A stretch of 64,000 nt of DNA from Methanobacteriota archaeon (GTDB lineage Archaea; Halobacteriota; Methanosarcinia; Methanotrichales; Methanotrichaceae), in NCBI GenBank assembly GCA_029553285.1, contig JAKPCO010000067.1, positions 1-64,000 of the forward strand. Direction: 5' to 3'. Below, one piece after another: positions 1 to 8,978 of the stretch. Each line of letters starts with the position of its first letter. Within the stretch, counting starts at the first letter, position 1. The notes under the pieces are model-generated. The model saw nothing but the letters and a program-made list of their open reading frames with translations, searched no databases and was not told the DNA's origin. Made by a program: the position numbers and the translations under genes.

Positions 1-533
1 GTCGAGATCACTCTCTCCCTGAGCTCTGGGGTCACCTTTTTGATCTCCCGCGCAGGCACACCAGCCCAAAGCGTCTCCGGCGGCACCTTCGTACCCTCGA
101 GCACAAGAGCGCCTGCAGCAACTATCGCGCCGCTGCCAACCACAGATCCGCTGAGAACAGTGGCGCCTATGCCCACCATCGCCTCATCCTCTACCAGGGC
201 TGCATGCACAGTGACCCTGTGTCCGAGTGTGACGTGATCCCCTATGATGCAGGGCGTGTCCGGCTCCACGTGCAGCACCGAGCAGTCCTGGATGTTGCTC
301 TCCTCCCCGACCTCGATGAACGACTCATCTCCCCTGAGAACACATCCATACCAGACGGAGCTTCCCCGCTTCAGAACAACCCGGCCGATAAGAACAGCTC
401 CGGGGCTCACCCATGCAGTTTTATCCACTATCGGCTCGCACCACAGAGCCTCCCAGTCCGAGGGCTCAGAGGGATACGGCAGATCTGGGGGCTTCGGCAC
501 AGTGGCAGCAGGCCATCTGATTTTCTCGATCAT
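1..533 (-). CDS. gamma-class carbonic anhydrase-like hexapeptide-repeat protein (3' end cut by window edge)
   Basis: The reverse strand reads open from an ATG at 533 to the window edge (about 177 codons), so the C-terminus is missing. The protein has the left-handed beta-helix pattern of the YrdA/PaaY/gamma-carbonic anhydrase group: a WVSPGAVLIGRV strand, SVWYGCVLRGDE, SNIQDCSVLHVE, then GDHVTLGHRVTVHA and VGIGATVLSGSVVGSG. Histidines in VLHV, LGHR and TVHA lie where this family binds its metal. In related proteins the trimer hydrates CO2 or acts as a CoA-thioesterase-linked accessory; activity here is unproven. It reads away from the flippase-like gene's 3' end in the same direction, 78 bp downstream of it. 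Confidence 0.85.
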   Translation of the reverse strand, partial: MIEKIRWPAATVPKPPDLPYPSEPSDWEALWCEPIVDKTAWVSPGAVLIGRVVLKRGSSVWYGCVLRGDESFIEVGEESNIQDCSVLHVEPDTPCIIGDHVTLGHRVTVHAALVEDEAMVGIGATVLSGSVVGSGAIVAAGALVLEGTKVPPETLWAGVPAREIKKVTPELRERVIS

Positions 534-611
534 GATAAAACAGTATAATGGCTCCGAGATATCATTTGCGATCCTGGGAAGCTGTTCTGCGCCTTTGCCG
601 TGGGCATCAGC

Positions 612-1670
612 TCATGCCATCTGGCTCATTGAGCTCTTCCGGTTTCCATCTATTCTCCTCAGCAGGTAAGCGGTCGCAGCCCCTCCAGCTATTGTGAGGA
701 ACCAGAGCTGTATCAGCCTGGAGAGTATTGTTGCGGCGACAGCGTAGCTCGTGGGGACCCCTATGGCGCTGAAGAGCGTTATCATCACTATATCGACAAG
801 CCCGATGCCTCCGGGTAGCACCAGGGGAAGCATCTGGATGAATATCATCACAGCGTAGACCGCGAATATCGCCCACATCGATACTTCGATGCCCATCGAC
901 TTGAACGTGACAAACGCGACCAGGTTCATGCAGAGCCAGGCTGCGAACGCCCAGGCCGTGCTCACCAGTATCGTTCTTCTGTGGTCGATGAATCCGTTCA
1001 TCGCTGAATGAAATCTCCGTACTATGCCTATGCACAGGCCCCTGTCAACCCTCCGATGGAAGACCCTTTCCACAAACTCTATCAGCCTCGATATTATCCC
1101 CTCAAGCCAGCCGCTCGAGAAGCATATACCCACGAATATCGCGTTTATACCAAGAAGAACAACCGCAATTCCTGAGCATGTCGCGATAGCCCAGGTCGGC
1201 GCACTCGTCTCTAGGACCAGATATGCCATGCCGACCACAACCCCAAAGAAGAACGGCACAGCGGTGATTATGCGCGTTGCGGCGACCGTCGCCGAGGATC
1301 GATCGATTCCAGGAGATGCAAGCTTCTCAAGAAAGTATATCCTTGCGGTCTCTCCCGAGAAGCTGCCTGACGGTATCAGGTTGTTGAGGAATATGCATGA
1401 GAGGTACATCAGAAACGCATCAGATACCGACATGTTGCAGTCGAATTTGATGGCAACACGCCTCCAGGCGAGCCCGTCGAAGAGCACACCGAGGAGCGCC
1501 AGCACGAAGCCGAGCGAGAAGATGCGGAGATCCACGGATCTCATGCTATCCGCTATCTCTGAGAAGCCGACATGGTACAGGTACGTGAGATACAGCGATG
1601 TGCCGACCGCCACCAGCGTGATCGACTTTCTCGCATCCGGCGTGGGAAGTTCTATCCCGTCTCGATGCAC
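612..1670 (-). CDS. UPF0104 / lysylphosphatidylglycerol-synthase-TM flippase-like membrane protein
   Basis: About 352 residues with roughly eight hydrophobic segments. Family hallmarks are visible: FLNNLIPSGSFSGE (the conserved N-x-x-x-P-x-G-x-x-G-E region), an R-rich loop before ATRIITAVPFF, and PLVLPGGIGLVDIVM near the C-terminus. The family (UPF0104, AglD C-terminal half, MprF flippase half) sits in the membrane and is tied to lipid or lipid-linked sugar translocation; the substrate here is unknown. I prefer the GTG at 1670, which follows an AGGT-containing stretch and removes a 52-residue non-hydrophobic leader that an upstream start at 1826 would add. It may be co-transcribed with the carbonic-anhydrase-like gene. 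Confidence 0.8.
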   Translation of the reverse strand: MHRDGIELPTPDARKSITLVAVGTSLYLTYLYHVGFSEIADSMRSVDLRIFSLGFVLALLGVLFDGLAWRRVAIKFDCNMSVSDAFLMYLSCIFLNNLIPSGSFSGETARIYFLEKLASPGIDRSSATVAATRIITAVPFFFGVVVGMAYLVLETSAPTWAIATCSGIAVVLLGINAIFVGICFSSGWLEGIISRLIEFVERVFHRRVDRGLCIGIVRRFHSAMNGFIDHRRTILVSTAWAFAAWLCMNLVAFVTFKSMGIEVSMWAIFAVYAVMIFIQMLPLVLPGGIGLVDIVMITLFSAIGVPTSYAVAATILSRLIQLWFLTIAGGAATAYLLRRIDGNRKSSMSQMA

Positions 1671-1856
1671 ACCACAAAGGATGACCTGAAGATAAAAATA
1701 GCTTATCGTCGAGAGGCTCCGGGATGAGGCCGTATATCTCATGTGGCGAGACCACGCCTCCGGGAGATCCAGCCCGCGGGAACCTCTTAGACCGCCTTCA
1801 CCGGAGCTGCACGAAGATAACTGCACGAAGATTGATGTGCAGATCCTCTGGGCCCG

Positions 1857-2963
1857 CTATCGCTCGGTGGGGAGCACGGGCATGTTCGTCCTCAACGCCC
1901 TCTCCGCATCCTCCAGGAGAGCTCTCATGCTTCCCGTCTGCCTGTACATTCTAACAAGAACCTCTGCGAGGCTCCCGTTATCGATGCGTTCTCTGATCAG
2001 CGGGAGATATGCCCTCTCCTCGGGGGACGCACGCTTCTCCGCCACTCTGTAAAGCCTCTGGAGCTCAGGCATCATCTCAGATGTGCCGGTCCTGATGGCC
2101 AGGTACATCATCTCCCTCAAACTCTCCTCATCCTCCTCCAGCGGGATATCACTTCGCAGAAGTGCGTTTACAAATGCGGTTATACTCATATCAGATCTTA
2201 TGCACTCCTGCTCATCTATCGCTTTGATCTCCAGACATCTTCTTTTAAACCTTACTATTATCCCCCTGGAGTTCACCCACTCCCTGCAGAGCAGATCCGC
2301 ATTCCTCTCCTGGAGTTTCCTGTAGATCCCCCTGTTGATCATCACGTAATCTCTGACGCTCCTGATCCTCTCCGGGATCACGCCGTTGCATATCTCCGGG
2401 ATCTCACGCTGGTTCTCCATGTAGAATAAAAGCCTGTTGTCCATGTATCCTGTGGTCCTTCCCTCAACGAACGGGGAGGCTGCAGAGACCGCTATCAGAT
2501 AGGGCAGCAGGGCTCTCAGCCTGTTGAACATCTCCACGAGCATATCGCTTCCACTGTATGTGATGTTTATCTGGAGAGCCTGGATGTTGAGCCAGCCGTG
2601 CTGCTTTATATTAAAAAGCCTGTCGTAGAGGCGGTAGTACTCGGCTTCATCATGATCCCAGAAGCTGGTCTGGTTCAGTGTAAGGAGAGGATGCATTCCC
2701 AGCCCGAGGAATCTGTGCTCCCCGAAGCAGCTGTAGAGCCTCCTCACACCATCATAAAGCAAAGCTTCCAGCCGCTGAAGGCTCTCACTCGGCGGCGGGA
2801 CCAGCTCCAGGACGTGCTTCTGGAGCTCCTTGGATAGGCGAACATCTCCGAAATCTATCTCGTGCTCGACCCGTCCGTTCAATCTTTTTATGAGCAGATC
2901 TGAGATCGGGAGGGGATTGAAGCTCGGGTCGTTTATGGAGTACTCATGCTCTGTGCCTATCAT
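1857..2963 (-). CDS. GCS2-family glutamate-cysteine ligase-like (carboxylate-amine ligase)
   Basis: 368 residues starting MIGTEHEYSIND, the usual N-terminal motif of GCS2 ligases with the metal/ATP-binding E-x-E pair. Also present are the central ALQINITYSGSD segment and SAASPFVEGRTTGYMDNR, matching the substrate-binding core. Family members join a glutamate gamma-carboxyl to an amine using ATP. The gene overlaps the 3' end of the Cys-cluster gene by 20 bp and is the last of a four-gene set with an ATP-grasp ligase and a RLAN protein. In published comparative genomics such neighbourhoods are read as peptide or amide synthesis systems. The product is unknown; it is probably not plain glutathione synthesis, given the partners. 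Confidence 0.85.
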   Translation of the reverse strand: MIGTEHEYSINDPSFNPLPISDLLIKRLNGRVEHEIDFGDVRLSKELQKHVLELVPPPSESLQRLEALLYDGVRRLYSCFGEHRFLGLGMHPLLTLNQTSFWDHDEAEYYRLYDRLFNIKQHGWLNIQALQINITYSGSDMLVEMFNRLRALLPYLIAVSAASPFVEGRTTGYMDNRLLFYMENQREIPEICNGVIPERIRSVRDYVMINRGIYRKLQERNADLLCREWVNSRGIIVRFKRRCLEIKAIDEQECIRSDMSITAFVNALLRSDIPLEEDEESLREMMYLAIRTGTSEMMPELQRLYRVAEKRASPEERAYLPLIRERIDNGSLAEVLVRMYRQTGSMRALLEDAERALRTNMPVLPTER

Positions 2964-3432
2964 CCAGGTCGATCTCCATGACCTTGAAGGTCTCCGGCTC
3001 CTCTATTTTGAGCACGGCTGCAAGCTCATCCCTGCTCATATCCCTGATGAGATCGAGAATCTTCTCAACAGCAAGCTTCAGCTGCCTCTCATATGCCTCC
3101 CTGTCCCTGAGAAGATAGCCGGCGAGGGGGCATATGCTCTCCCTCTTCAGGTAGATCTCCAGCCTCCCGTCCACAACATCAAACGTGAAGGGGCCTGCGG
3201 AGCAGGTCTCGGGCTTGAGATGATGCAGCCTGCACCTTCCATTCTCCAAGAGCACGCATGAGCCATCGCCCCTCGCCCTGATCCTCCTGTAGCCCACCTC
3301 CTCTATATCCCCTGGGCTCAGACCCGCGAAGATCAGGATCTCCGCCCGCCTCTCTGTCAGAGGCGGTCTCGCATCGATGCAGCAGATGCCGCCGCATGAG
3401 CTGCAGATATCGCTGAAGACATCAGGATCCAC
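2944..3432 (-). CDS. YkgJ-type cysteine-cluster protein (putative Zn/Fe-S binding)
   Basis: 162 residues, GTG start at 3432. The N-terminus carries C10, C13, C17 and C18 (CSSCGGICC). A second set follows in GSCVLLENGRCRLHHLKPETC and a late cysteine in RESICPLAG. This is the arrangement of the YkgJ/CxxCxxxxC zinc- or iron-chelating family (UPF0153). The N-terminal G-GICC and the R-P-x-x-C-type motif (KPETC) fit well. It may modify or protect a partner with a metal-sulfur site. It lies 12 bp after the ATP-grasp gene and overlaps the GCS2 gene, so translation is likely coupled. Its role in the pathway is inferred only from neighbours. Confidence 0.8.
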   Translation of the reverse strand: MDPDVFSDICSSCGGICCIDARPPLTERRAEILIFAGLSPGDIEEVGYRRIRARGDGSCVLLENGRCRLHHLKPETCSAGPFTFDVVDGRLEIYLKRESICPLAGYLLRDREAYERQLKLAVEKILDLIRDMSRDELAAVLKIEEPETFKVMEIDLDDRHRA

Positions 3433-3444
3433 TTTCGATCACCC

Positions 3445-4452
3445 TCATCTCTCAAAGTCGATCCTGTAGGCCAGAGGCTCTTCAGATCCGAGCACGTTCT
3501 GGGTGGATGGATCGAACCTCGCCTCTTCCATGTAGCTGTCCATCCTGGAGGGCATGTAGCTGAGCGTGTCCGCATACTGGTCTCCGTTTATGAGATACGA
3601 GATTATCCTTCTGTAGACATCCGGGTAGCAGATGTCCTCGCCGCCATCGAGCGATGGGTTGTCGTTGACCTCTATAACGTAGAGACGACCGTTGCTCTCC
3701 TTGATATCCACCCCGTAAAGGCCCTTGCCTATGGCCTTTCCCGCCTCAATCCCAAGGTCTATGATCTCCGACGGCACATCCTCCGGCGGAACGCTCTCCA
3801 CCCCGCAGTAGACGAGATGCCCGTTCACAGATGCCTGGATCTTGAATGTCTGGGCAGGAATGACATACCTGCATGCGTAGAGGAACTCACCGTTGAGCAC
3901 ACCGATCCTCCAGTCGAAGCTGCTCGGCACGTACTCCTGCACCACGATCCAGTCTGAGAGCCTCAGGAACCGCTTCGCTATCCTCATGAACTCCTGGACG
4001 TTCGATGCCCTCTCGACCCTTGCAGAGAACGATGTCGATGGCTCCTTCAGCACCAGAGGCGTGCCGAGCCTCTCGAAGAGCGCCCTGGCATACTCCGGCA
4101 CTATCTCCCTCTTGCTCGGGAAGACCGTCCTGGGTATGGGCAGGTTCTTCTTCATCAGATGCAGATACATGTTGATCTTGTCGGAGCATATCTGGATCGA
4201 GGCAGGATCATCTATGACAGGGATTCCATAGAGGCTCGCGATCCTAGATGCGACATACGTCGCATTCATCGGATCTGTGTTCGCTCTGATGAACAGCGCG
4301 TCGAGCTTCGGAATCCTGTTTATATCAACCGGGAATATGAACTCCGCTGTATGGCCCATGCTCTCGGCAGCATCCCTGCACTTTATGAGCGCGGTAAGCT
4401 GCTCGGAGCTGCTAAGCGTCTGTCTGTTGACGAATATTCCCAACCTGCTCAA
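3445..4452 (-). CDS. RimK-type ATP-grasp ligase
   Basis: 335 residues. An N-terminal pre-ATP-grasp region leads to RIPKLDALFIRAN and IDDPASIQICSDKINMYLHL. The ATP-grasp core follows: GTPLVLKEPSTSFS (nucleotide-binding lysine), VVQEYVPSSFDWRIGVLNGE, KGLYGVDIKESNGRLYVIEVNDNPSL (Mg-binding D, E and N). Enzymes of this type add an amino acid to a carboxyl through an acyl-phosphate. The TTG start at 4452 overlaps the TGA of the RLAN gene (TTGA), behind a GAGGGTGA ribosome site, so the two chains are translated together. In most genomes the RLAN domain is fused to this ligase; here they are separate polypeptides. Confidence 0.9.
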   Translation of the reverse strand: MSRLGIFVNRQTLSSSEQLTALIKCRDAAESMGHTAEFIFPVDINRIPKLDALFIRANTDPMNATYVASRIASLYGIPVIDDPASIQICSDKINMYLHLMKKNLPIPRTVFPSKREIVPEYARALFERLGTPLVLKEPSTSFSARVERASNVQEFMRIAKRFLRLSDWIVVQEYVPSSFDWRIGVLNGEFLYACRYVIPAQTFKIQASVNGHLVYCGVESVPPEDVPSEIIDLGIEAGKAIGKGLYGVDIKESNGRLYVIEVNDNPSLDGGEDICYPDVYRRIISYLINGDQYADTLSYMPSRMDSYMEEARFDPSTQNVLGSEEPLAYRIDFER

Positions 4453-5057
4453 CTGCTCACCCTCTTCTCAAGGATGCTCTTCATCAGTTCCCTCTCTTTC
4501 TCTGAGAGCTGAGAGTACATCACAGGTGCAAGTGACGACAAACGATATCCTCCAAGATCTCTGACGAGCACGAGGCTCACCAGTGGTATGTTGAAGACAG
4601 CGTAGATCTTCTCCGCCAGCGTCTCCACCTCCTCAGAGCAGTCGACTGTTCTTCCGAAGATGGAGTTGTACACAGCGACCTCTGCCTCATCGCTTATCTT
4701 CTGATAGCAGAACGGGTACTTGCCGTAGTTTGTCACGTGCTTTATCGCCTTCTTCGCGCTTGTGAAGTCCTTCACAACGAAATGCTCAGAGGGCGTGGAG
4801 AAGTAGTTCAGCCCGTAGACTATCGCTGGAAGTGTTATGTATGCGTAGGAGACGACCCACTCGCATACCGGTATCCCTGCCATCCTCGCCTTCTCCAGGC
4901 ATATTGGCACAATGTAGGCGTCGAGAACAGCACTGCTGCTGGGAACTGTCCTGATGCCCTCGAACTCGTTCTGCACTATCGTATAGTATGGCTCTGTTTT
5001 ATAGAAGTAGTTCTCGTTGATGATGTATACGGTCCCATTTTTATTTAACGTATACAT
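4449..5057 (-). CDS. stand-alone RLAN (RimK-like ATP-grasp N-terminal) domain protein
   Basis: About 202 residues from ATG 5057 (an upstream ATG at 5093 or 5105 would add a basic leader). The opening region GTVYIINENYFYKTEPYY followed by RTVPSSSAVLDAY matches the RLAN domain, an alpha+beta module normally joined to the front of a RimK-like ATP-grasp enzyme. The rest (PFCYQKISDEAEVAVYNSIFG, IYAVFNIPLVSLVLVRD) has no catalytic motif I recognise. It is the first gene of the cassette and overlaps the ligase gene by 4 bp. The 5' part is clearly more AT-rich than its surroundings, so the promoter probably lies around 5050-5110. Function is inferred: a substrate-presenting partner of the ligase. Confidence 0.7.
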   Translation of the reverse strand: MYTLNKNGTVYIINENYFYKTEPYYTIVQNEFEGIRTVPSSSAVLDAYIVPICLEKARMAGIPVCEWVVSYAYITLPAIVYGLNYFSTPSEHFVVKDFTSAKKAIKHVTNYGKYPFCYQKISDEAEVAVYNSIFGRTVDCSEEVETLAEKIYAVFNIPLVSLVLVRDLGGYRLSSLAPVMYSQLSEKERELMKSILEKRVSS

Positions 5058-5253
5058 AATATTCTTTTTCGGAATAGTGTGACGTTTGTTCATACGGGCG
5101 GCCACCAGCTCTGGAAAACAGTCTGGGTGCGCTCAGGTGGCCTTATCACCACTCCACTACGGTGTTTTTTATAGTATATACGCTCCATAAGGAGATCCTC
5201 GGCACCACAGGTGCCGAACGGATTTACTATAGATGTCTCGAGGTATTTAGAGC

Positions 5254-7257
5254 TTACCCTGATGCGCTCTCAGAACCGCTGAATACTCTCATATCGAGAA
5301 GCTCGATCATGCTTCTGATATCTGTTGCTGGAAGGCTGCATGTGTATCCTCTGCAGACATATGCCGTGGCCTTCCCATCCACAGGGCGCAGGGCTGATGC
5401 CCATTCTGGAGGTCGATCCCCGGCGACAACAACTTTTCTCGGCACGTAGACCGACCAGAGGGCGCGAAGCATGGCTTTTGTCCCATCCGCATCGCCCAGG
5501 ATTGCGATCTCATACGAAGGGCCTAGCGCGAGGTCGAGAGCGATCAGGAGTCCGACCTGCGCAGGAAGGGAGTCCATTCTGATGTTCCTGAAGCTTCCAG
5601 AGGCGATCTCCTCCAGATCCGGCCTGCCGAGAGTTTTCCCGAGCAGAAGGAGGTCCATGGTTGCCATTGCATTGCCCGACGGGATCGCGCCATCGCGAAA
5701 CTCCTTACGCCGCAGGATATTATCGCCCTGCTTACTGTAATAGAACCCGCCATCTGGATCGAGGAAGTGGGAGATCATCTCCTCACCCAGAATCTCAGCT
5801 CTGTCAAGATACCTTCCGTCGAACCCGGCCTGGTAAAGCTCCATCAGTCCGAAGATGAGATAGGCGTAATCATCGAGTACCGATACCCTGCTGCCCTTAT
5901 GGGAGTGCGCAAGCACGCCGTCTCTGTGCATGCCAGACAGCACAAAATCCGCTGCCTTGGATGCGATGCGGAGCCATCTCTCATCTCCCAGAACCTGGGC
6001 GCCTCTGGAGAATGCCGCGATCATCAACCCGTTCCAGTCAGCGAGCACCTTCTCATCCCTGAACGGTCTTGCTCTAAGCGATCTCGCCTCCAGAAGTCTT
6101 CTTCTCAAGGGCTCAATGGAGCGCTTGAACTCGCCCAACTCACCCTTAAGCGAGATCCTGAGCACGCTCTCCCCATCGCTCCCGCCCGCGGGCTCAAGTA
6201 CGTACGCATCGAGCGCCCTCTTCAGATCATCACCAAGGGCATCCTGAAGCTGACCCAGTGTCCAGAGATAGTATCCGCCCTCGATTCCATCGCTCTCCGC
6301 GTCCAGCGCTGAGCAGAACGCCCCCTCAGGGGATATCAGCTCCTCGGCGACAAATCCGAGTATCTCATCTGCCACAATCGCGTAATCCCTCTTTCCTGTG
6401 GCCTGATACGCCTCAAGATACGCCAGCGACATCAGCGCCTGGTCGTAGAGCATCTTCTCGAAGTGGGGCACTCCCCAGCTCGAATCCGTTGAGTACCTGT
6501 GGAAACCATATGCGAGCTGGTCGTATATGCCGCCGCATCGCATCTCCCTGAGAGTCAGCTCCACCATCTCCAGAGCTTTCATCTCCCCTGTTCTGTGCCA
6601 GTACCTGAGAAGAAATAGCAGATTCTGGGCCAGGGGGAACTTCGGGGCTCTTCCAAACCCTCCGCTGGCCCAGTCGAAGATCCCTGAAAGCTCGAGGTAA
6701 GCCCTGCGGAGAGTGCTCTCATCCGCATTCTGCACCTCGGACTGCAGATGCGACTCCAGCATGGCGTTCAGCACTCTGGATCCGAGAGCTGTGAGCTCAG
6801 ATCTCCGGTTCTTCCAGAGCTCCTCCACCAGCGGTATGAGCTCCCTCAGCCCCATCATACCGAGCCGCCCATCTTTCGGGATGTATGTGGCTGCAAAAAA
6901 GGGGATTCCATCAGGGGACATTATGATCGTCAGAGGCCATCCGCCCCTGCCGGTCATGATCTGGCAGGCCTCCATGTAGATCGCGTCGATGTCCGGCCTC
7001 TCCTCCCTGTCCACCTTCACGCATACAAATGCCCTGTTCAGCATCTCAGCGATCTCCTCGTCCTCAAAAGACTCCCTTGCCATCACGTGGCACCAGTGGC
7101 AGGTGGAGTATCCTATCGACAGAAATACCGGCCTGTCCTCAGCTCTCGCACGCTCGAAGGCCTCAGGCGACCAGGGGTACCAGTCGACAGGATTGTATGC
7201 ATGCTGGAGGAGGTAAGGGCTCGACTCTCCGGCAAGACGGTTGGGCTTGCGGTCCAT
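5254..7257 (-). CDS. YyaL/SSP411-type thioredoxin-domain protein (DUF255)
   Basis: 667 residues, normal length for the family. The N-terminus has [20 protein letters not shown], then NPVDWYPW and [18 protein letters not shown]: a thioredoxin fold with a CHWC active-site-like motif. The remainder is an (alpha/alpha) barrel like those of N-acylglucosamine 2-epimerases and glycosidases, with [23 protein letters not shown] and [10 protein letters not shown]. Mammalian SPATA20 is related. The biochemical role is unsettled; a redox-linked sugar or protein function is usually suggested. It is a single gene: the next upstream feature is a relic-rich 425 bp gap. Confidence 0.92.
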   Translation of the reverse strand: MDRKPNRLAGESSPYLLQHAYNPVDWYPWSPEAFERARAEDRPVFLSIGYSTCHWCHVMARESFEDEEIAEMLNRAFVCVKVDREERPDIDAIYMEACQIMTGRGGWPLTIIMSPDGIPFFAATYIPKDGRLGMMGLRELIPLVEELWKNRRSELTALGSRVLNAMLESHLQSEVQNADESTLRRAYLELSGIFDWASGGFGRAPKFPLAQNLLFLLRYWHRTGEMKALEMVELTLREMRCGGIYDQLAYGFHRYSTDSSWGVPHFEKMLYDQALMSLAYLEAYQATGKRDYAIVADEILGFVAEELISPEGAFCSALDAESDGIEGGYYLWTLGQLQDALGDDLKRALDAYVLEPAGGSDGESVLRISLKGELGEFKRSIEPLRRRLLEARSLRARPFRDEKVLADWNGLMIAAFSRGAQVLGDERWLRIASKAADFVLSGMHRDGVLAHSHKGSRVSVLDDYAYLIFGLMELYQAGFDGRYLDRAEILGEEMISHFLDPDGGFYYSKQGDNILRRKEFRDGAIPSGNAMATMDLLLLGKTLGRPDLEEIASGSFRNIRMDSLPAQVGLLIALDLALGPSYEIAILGDADGTKAMLRALWSVYVPRKVVVAGDRPPEWASALRPVDGKATAYVCRGYTCSLPATDIRSMIELLDMRVFSGSESASG

Positions 7258-7310
7258 ATGAAGTTCAAGGAGACCTTAATGTAAATTGTTTTCCATATTC
7301 GTGGTAGAGG

Positions 7311-7391
7311 TGTCCGAATAAGGAAGAAGTGCTCATAATAATCAGCACCCTCAAGCCTCGAATATCTGGCTCTGGAACTCTTATTCGGACA
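7311..7391. repeat. 81 bp element bounded by a perfect 12 bp inverted repeat
   Basis: TGTCCGAATAAG at 7311-7322 is exactly mirrored by CTTATTCGGACA at 7380-7391. There is no reading frame inside and I see no flanking duplication. It could be a minimal transposon relic or a structured RNA. A partial look-alike (CTTATTCGGGGCA) occurs near 59219. Confidence 0.45.
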
Positions 7392-7476
7392 GATCCTTCG
7401 TGGTGTTGATGCGTTGGGTCAGATGATCAACAGGACCCGAAGATCACGATCTGAGGCTTTTGGGTGCAATCGCAAG

Positions 7477-7512
7477 TTGACCTTCTCCCCCTAAAGGGCA
7501 GGGCTTCCTGCG
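7477..7512 (-). repeat. orphan IS200/IS605 (tnpB)-type right-end-like hairpin
   Basis: Read on the minus strand the segment has GGAAGCCCTGCCCTTTAGGG followed by a GGAG-AGGTCAA tail. This resembles the sequence found at the 3' ends of archaeal tnpB/IS1341-type elements. No tnpA or tnpB frame is nearby, so this would be a relic or a non-autonomous end. The assignment rests on remembered similarity. Confidence 0.35.
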
Positions 7513-7538
7513 TTTCGACGAAGTCGAAGCTGTCGAAA
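7513..7538. repeat. TTCGAC-type hairpin repeat unit
   Basis: TTTCGACGAAGTCGAA followed by GCTGTCGAAA. The same TTCGAC...GTCGAA palindromic words recur inside the long MITE copies near 33.7, 56.9 and 58.5 kb. The rest of the 7258-7682 gap holds a CCCCT/AGGGG stem at 7542-7557 and no gene. Confidence 0.5.
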
Positions 7539-7682
7539 CCTCCCCTGAAGTGAGGGGTCTTCTGCCTGTTTCCCTATAATCGAGCCATCAACGCGCTTCT
7601 ACCATGCAATCGGCCTGCCCGAGGGCCGCCAGCGTCTCCGATGGTCATGTTTTTGTATCATTGTGTAATTACACATAAAAAC

Positions 7683-8243
7683 ATGGAAGGTGATATAATA
7701 TGCCCTGCCTGCGACTCCGCAACCGAGCACACTGTTTTGCATGCGGGCAGGGATCTCGTGGTGAGGTGCGAGGTGTGTGGGACTGTGCACTCGGTGACAT
7801 CTCATCATTTGAGGATGACGCCTCTGAAGGTTATCGTGAGCTCCGGGCCGAACTCGAGGGTGTACCGTGTAAGTGTTCCTCAAAATGACATGCTCTCGGT
7901 CGGTTCTGAGATAGTGGTCGATGATGGACAGAGCGATGTTGTCGTTGCGGAGGTAACTGCGATCGAGGCGGAGAGGAGGGTGAGCTGCGCACTTGCAAAG
8001 GATGTGAAATGCGTATGGGCGAGGGCCGTGGATGATGTTGTGGTCAAGATCTCTGTTTACAGAGCGGGCAGGACGAGATCCTTCAGGATCATGACAAAGG
8101 GAGACGAGGTTTTCTCGGTCGGAGACGTCAGGGATGTCGAGGGTATCAGGTACAGAATAGTGAAGATCAAGGGGCGTGACGGGGGATTTCCGGAGAGCTC
8201 CGAGGCCAGAGATATCGTGAGGGTATGGGGGCGGCAGCTTTGA
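7683..8243 (+). CDS. HVO_0476-family zinc-finger protein
   Basis: 186 residues from ATG 7683; a start at 7641 is possible but adds a cysteine-poor leader. The N-terminus holds two CxxC pairs (CPAC at about residues 7-10 and CEVC some 20 residues later), making a zinc ribbon. Two beta-rich repeats follow with G-S-E-I-V-V-D-D and [20 protein letters not shown]. This matches the archaeal HVO_0476 zinc-finger family, conserved in euryarchaea with no defined function; a nucleic-acid or ribosome link is commonly guessed. The upstream AT-rich ACACATAAA at 7672-7680 could be part of a promoter. It overlaps pcm by 19 bp, so the two are one operon. Confidence 0.75.
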   Translation: MEGDIICPACDSATEHTVLHAGRDLVVRCEVCGTVHSVTSHHLRMTPLKVIVSSGPNSRVYRVSVPQNDMLSVGSEIVVDDGQSDVVVAEVTAIEAERRVSCALAKDVKCVWARAVDDVVVKISVYRAGRTRSFRIMTKGDEVFSVGDVRDVEGIRYRIVKIKGRDGGFPESSEARDIVRVWGRQL

Positions 8244-8872
8244 GGAAGGAGAGGCTCATCGAGAGCCTCAGGAACTACGTGAGCGACAGGGTCGTGGAGG
8301 CGATGTCGAGGGTGCCCCGGGAGCTCTTCGTTCCTGAGGAGCTAAGGCCCATGGCGTATGAGGACCGCCCTCTCCCCATAGGCTACGGCCAGACGATATC
8401 CGCACCACATATGGTGGCGATAATGTGCGATCTGCTCGATCTGCATGAGGGCATGAAGGTCCTCGAGGTCGGAGGCGGCTGTGGATATCATGCGGCTGTG
8501 ATGGCGGAGCTGGTCGGCCCATCGGGCCATGTCTACTCTGTGGAGCGAATCCCGGAGCTGGTCGAGATGGCACGGCGGAATCTTGAGAGGGCGGGTTACA
8601 GAAATGTGAGCATGATCGCTGGAGATGGGACTCTGGGGTACAGCGAGCAGGCGCCATACGACAGGATAAGCGTCGCGGCATCCGCGCCGGATATACCTGA
8701 GCCGCTGAAGGAGCAGCTCAGGCCAGGCGGAAGAATGGTTATCCCCGTCGGCTCATACTCACAGGACCTTCTTGTCGTTACAAAGAATCATGAGATCAGG
8801 GTCGAGCGGGCCATGGGCGTCATATTCGTTCCACTCATAGGGGAGCACGGCTTCAAGGACGCATTCTGGTAA
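8225..8872 (+). CDS. pcm: protein-L-isoaspartate O-methyltransferase
   Basis: 215 residues, standard family length. It methylates L-isoaspartyl residues in damaged proteins using S-adenosylmethionine, starting their repair in the cytoplasm. Signature segments are visible: [35 protein letters not shown] (substrate loop), [18 protein letters not shown] (SAM motif I), [13 protein letters not shown], and [13 protein letters not shown]. The start overlaps the zinc-finger gene. No terminator is obvious before the convergent secreted-protein gene. Confidence 0.95.
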   Translation: MGAAALRKERLIESLRNYVSDRVVEAMSRVPRELFVPEELRPMAYEDRPLPIGYGQTISAPHMVAIMCDLLDLHEGMKVLEVGGGCGYHAAVMAELVGPSGHVYSVERIPELVEMARRNLERAGYRNVSMIAGDGTLGYSEQAPYDRISVAASAPDIPEPLKEQLRPGGRMVIPVGSYSQDLLVVTKNHEIRVERAMGVIFVPLIGEHGFKDAFW

Positions 8873-8978
8873 CATCTGCAACACTGGAGCCCGGCAGAGC
8901 ATCTTTCACGGGGCATCTCCAAACACGCTGATGCTCTCTTGAGATGATCTGATTTTCAGATCCAGAACACCACCCATA

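Noticed and set aside
5106-5175. Cloverleaf-like GC-rich stretch between the RLAN gene and the DUF255 gene
   Set aside because: No T-loop TTCGAAT-type motif and no pairing acceptor stem, so not a tRNA.
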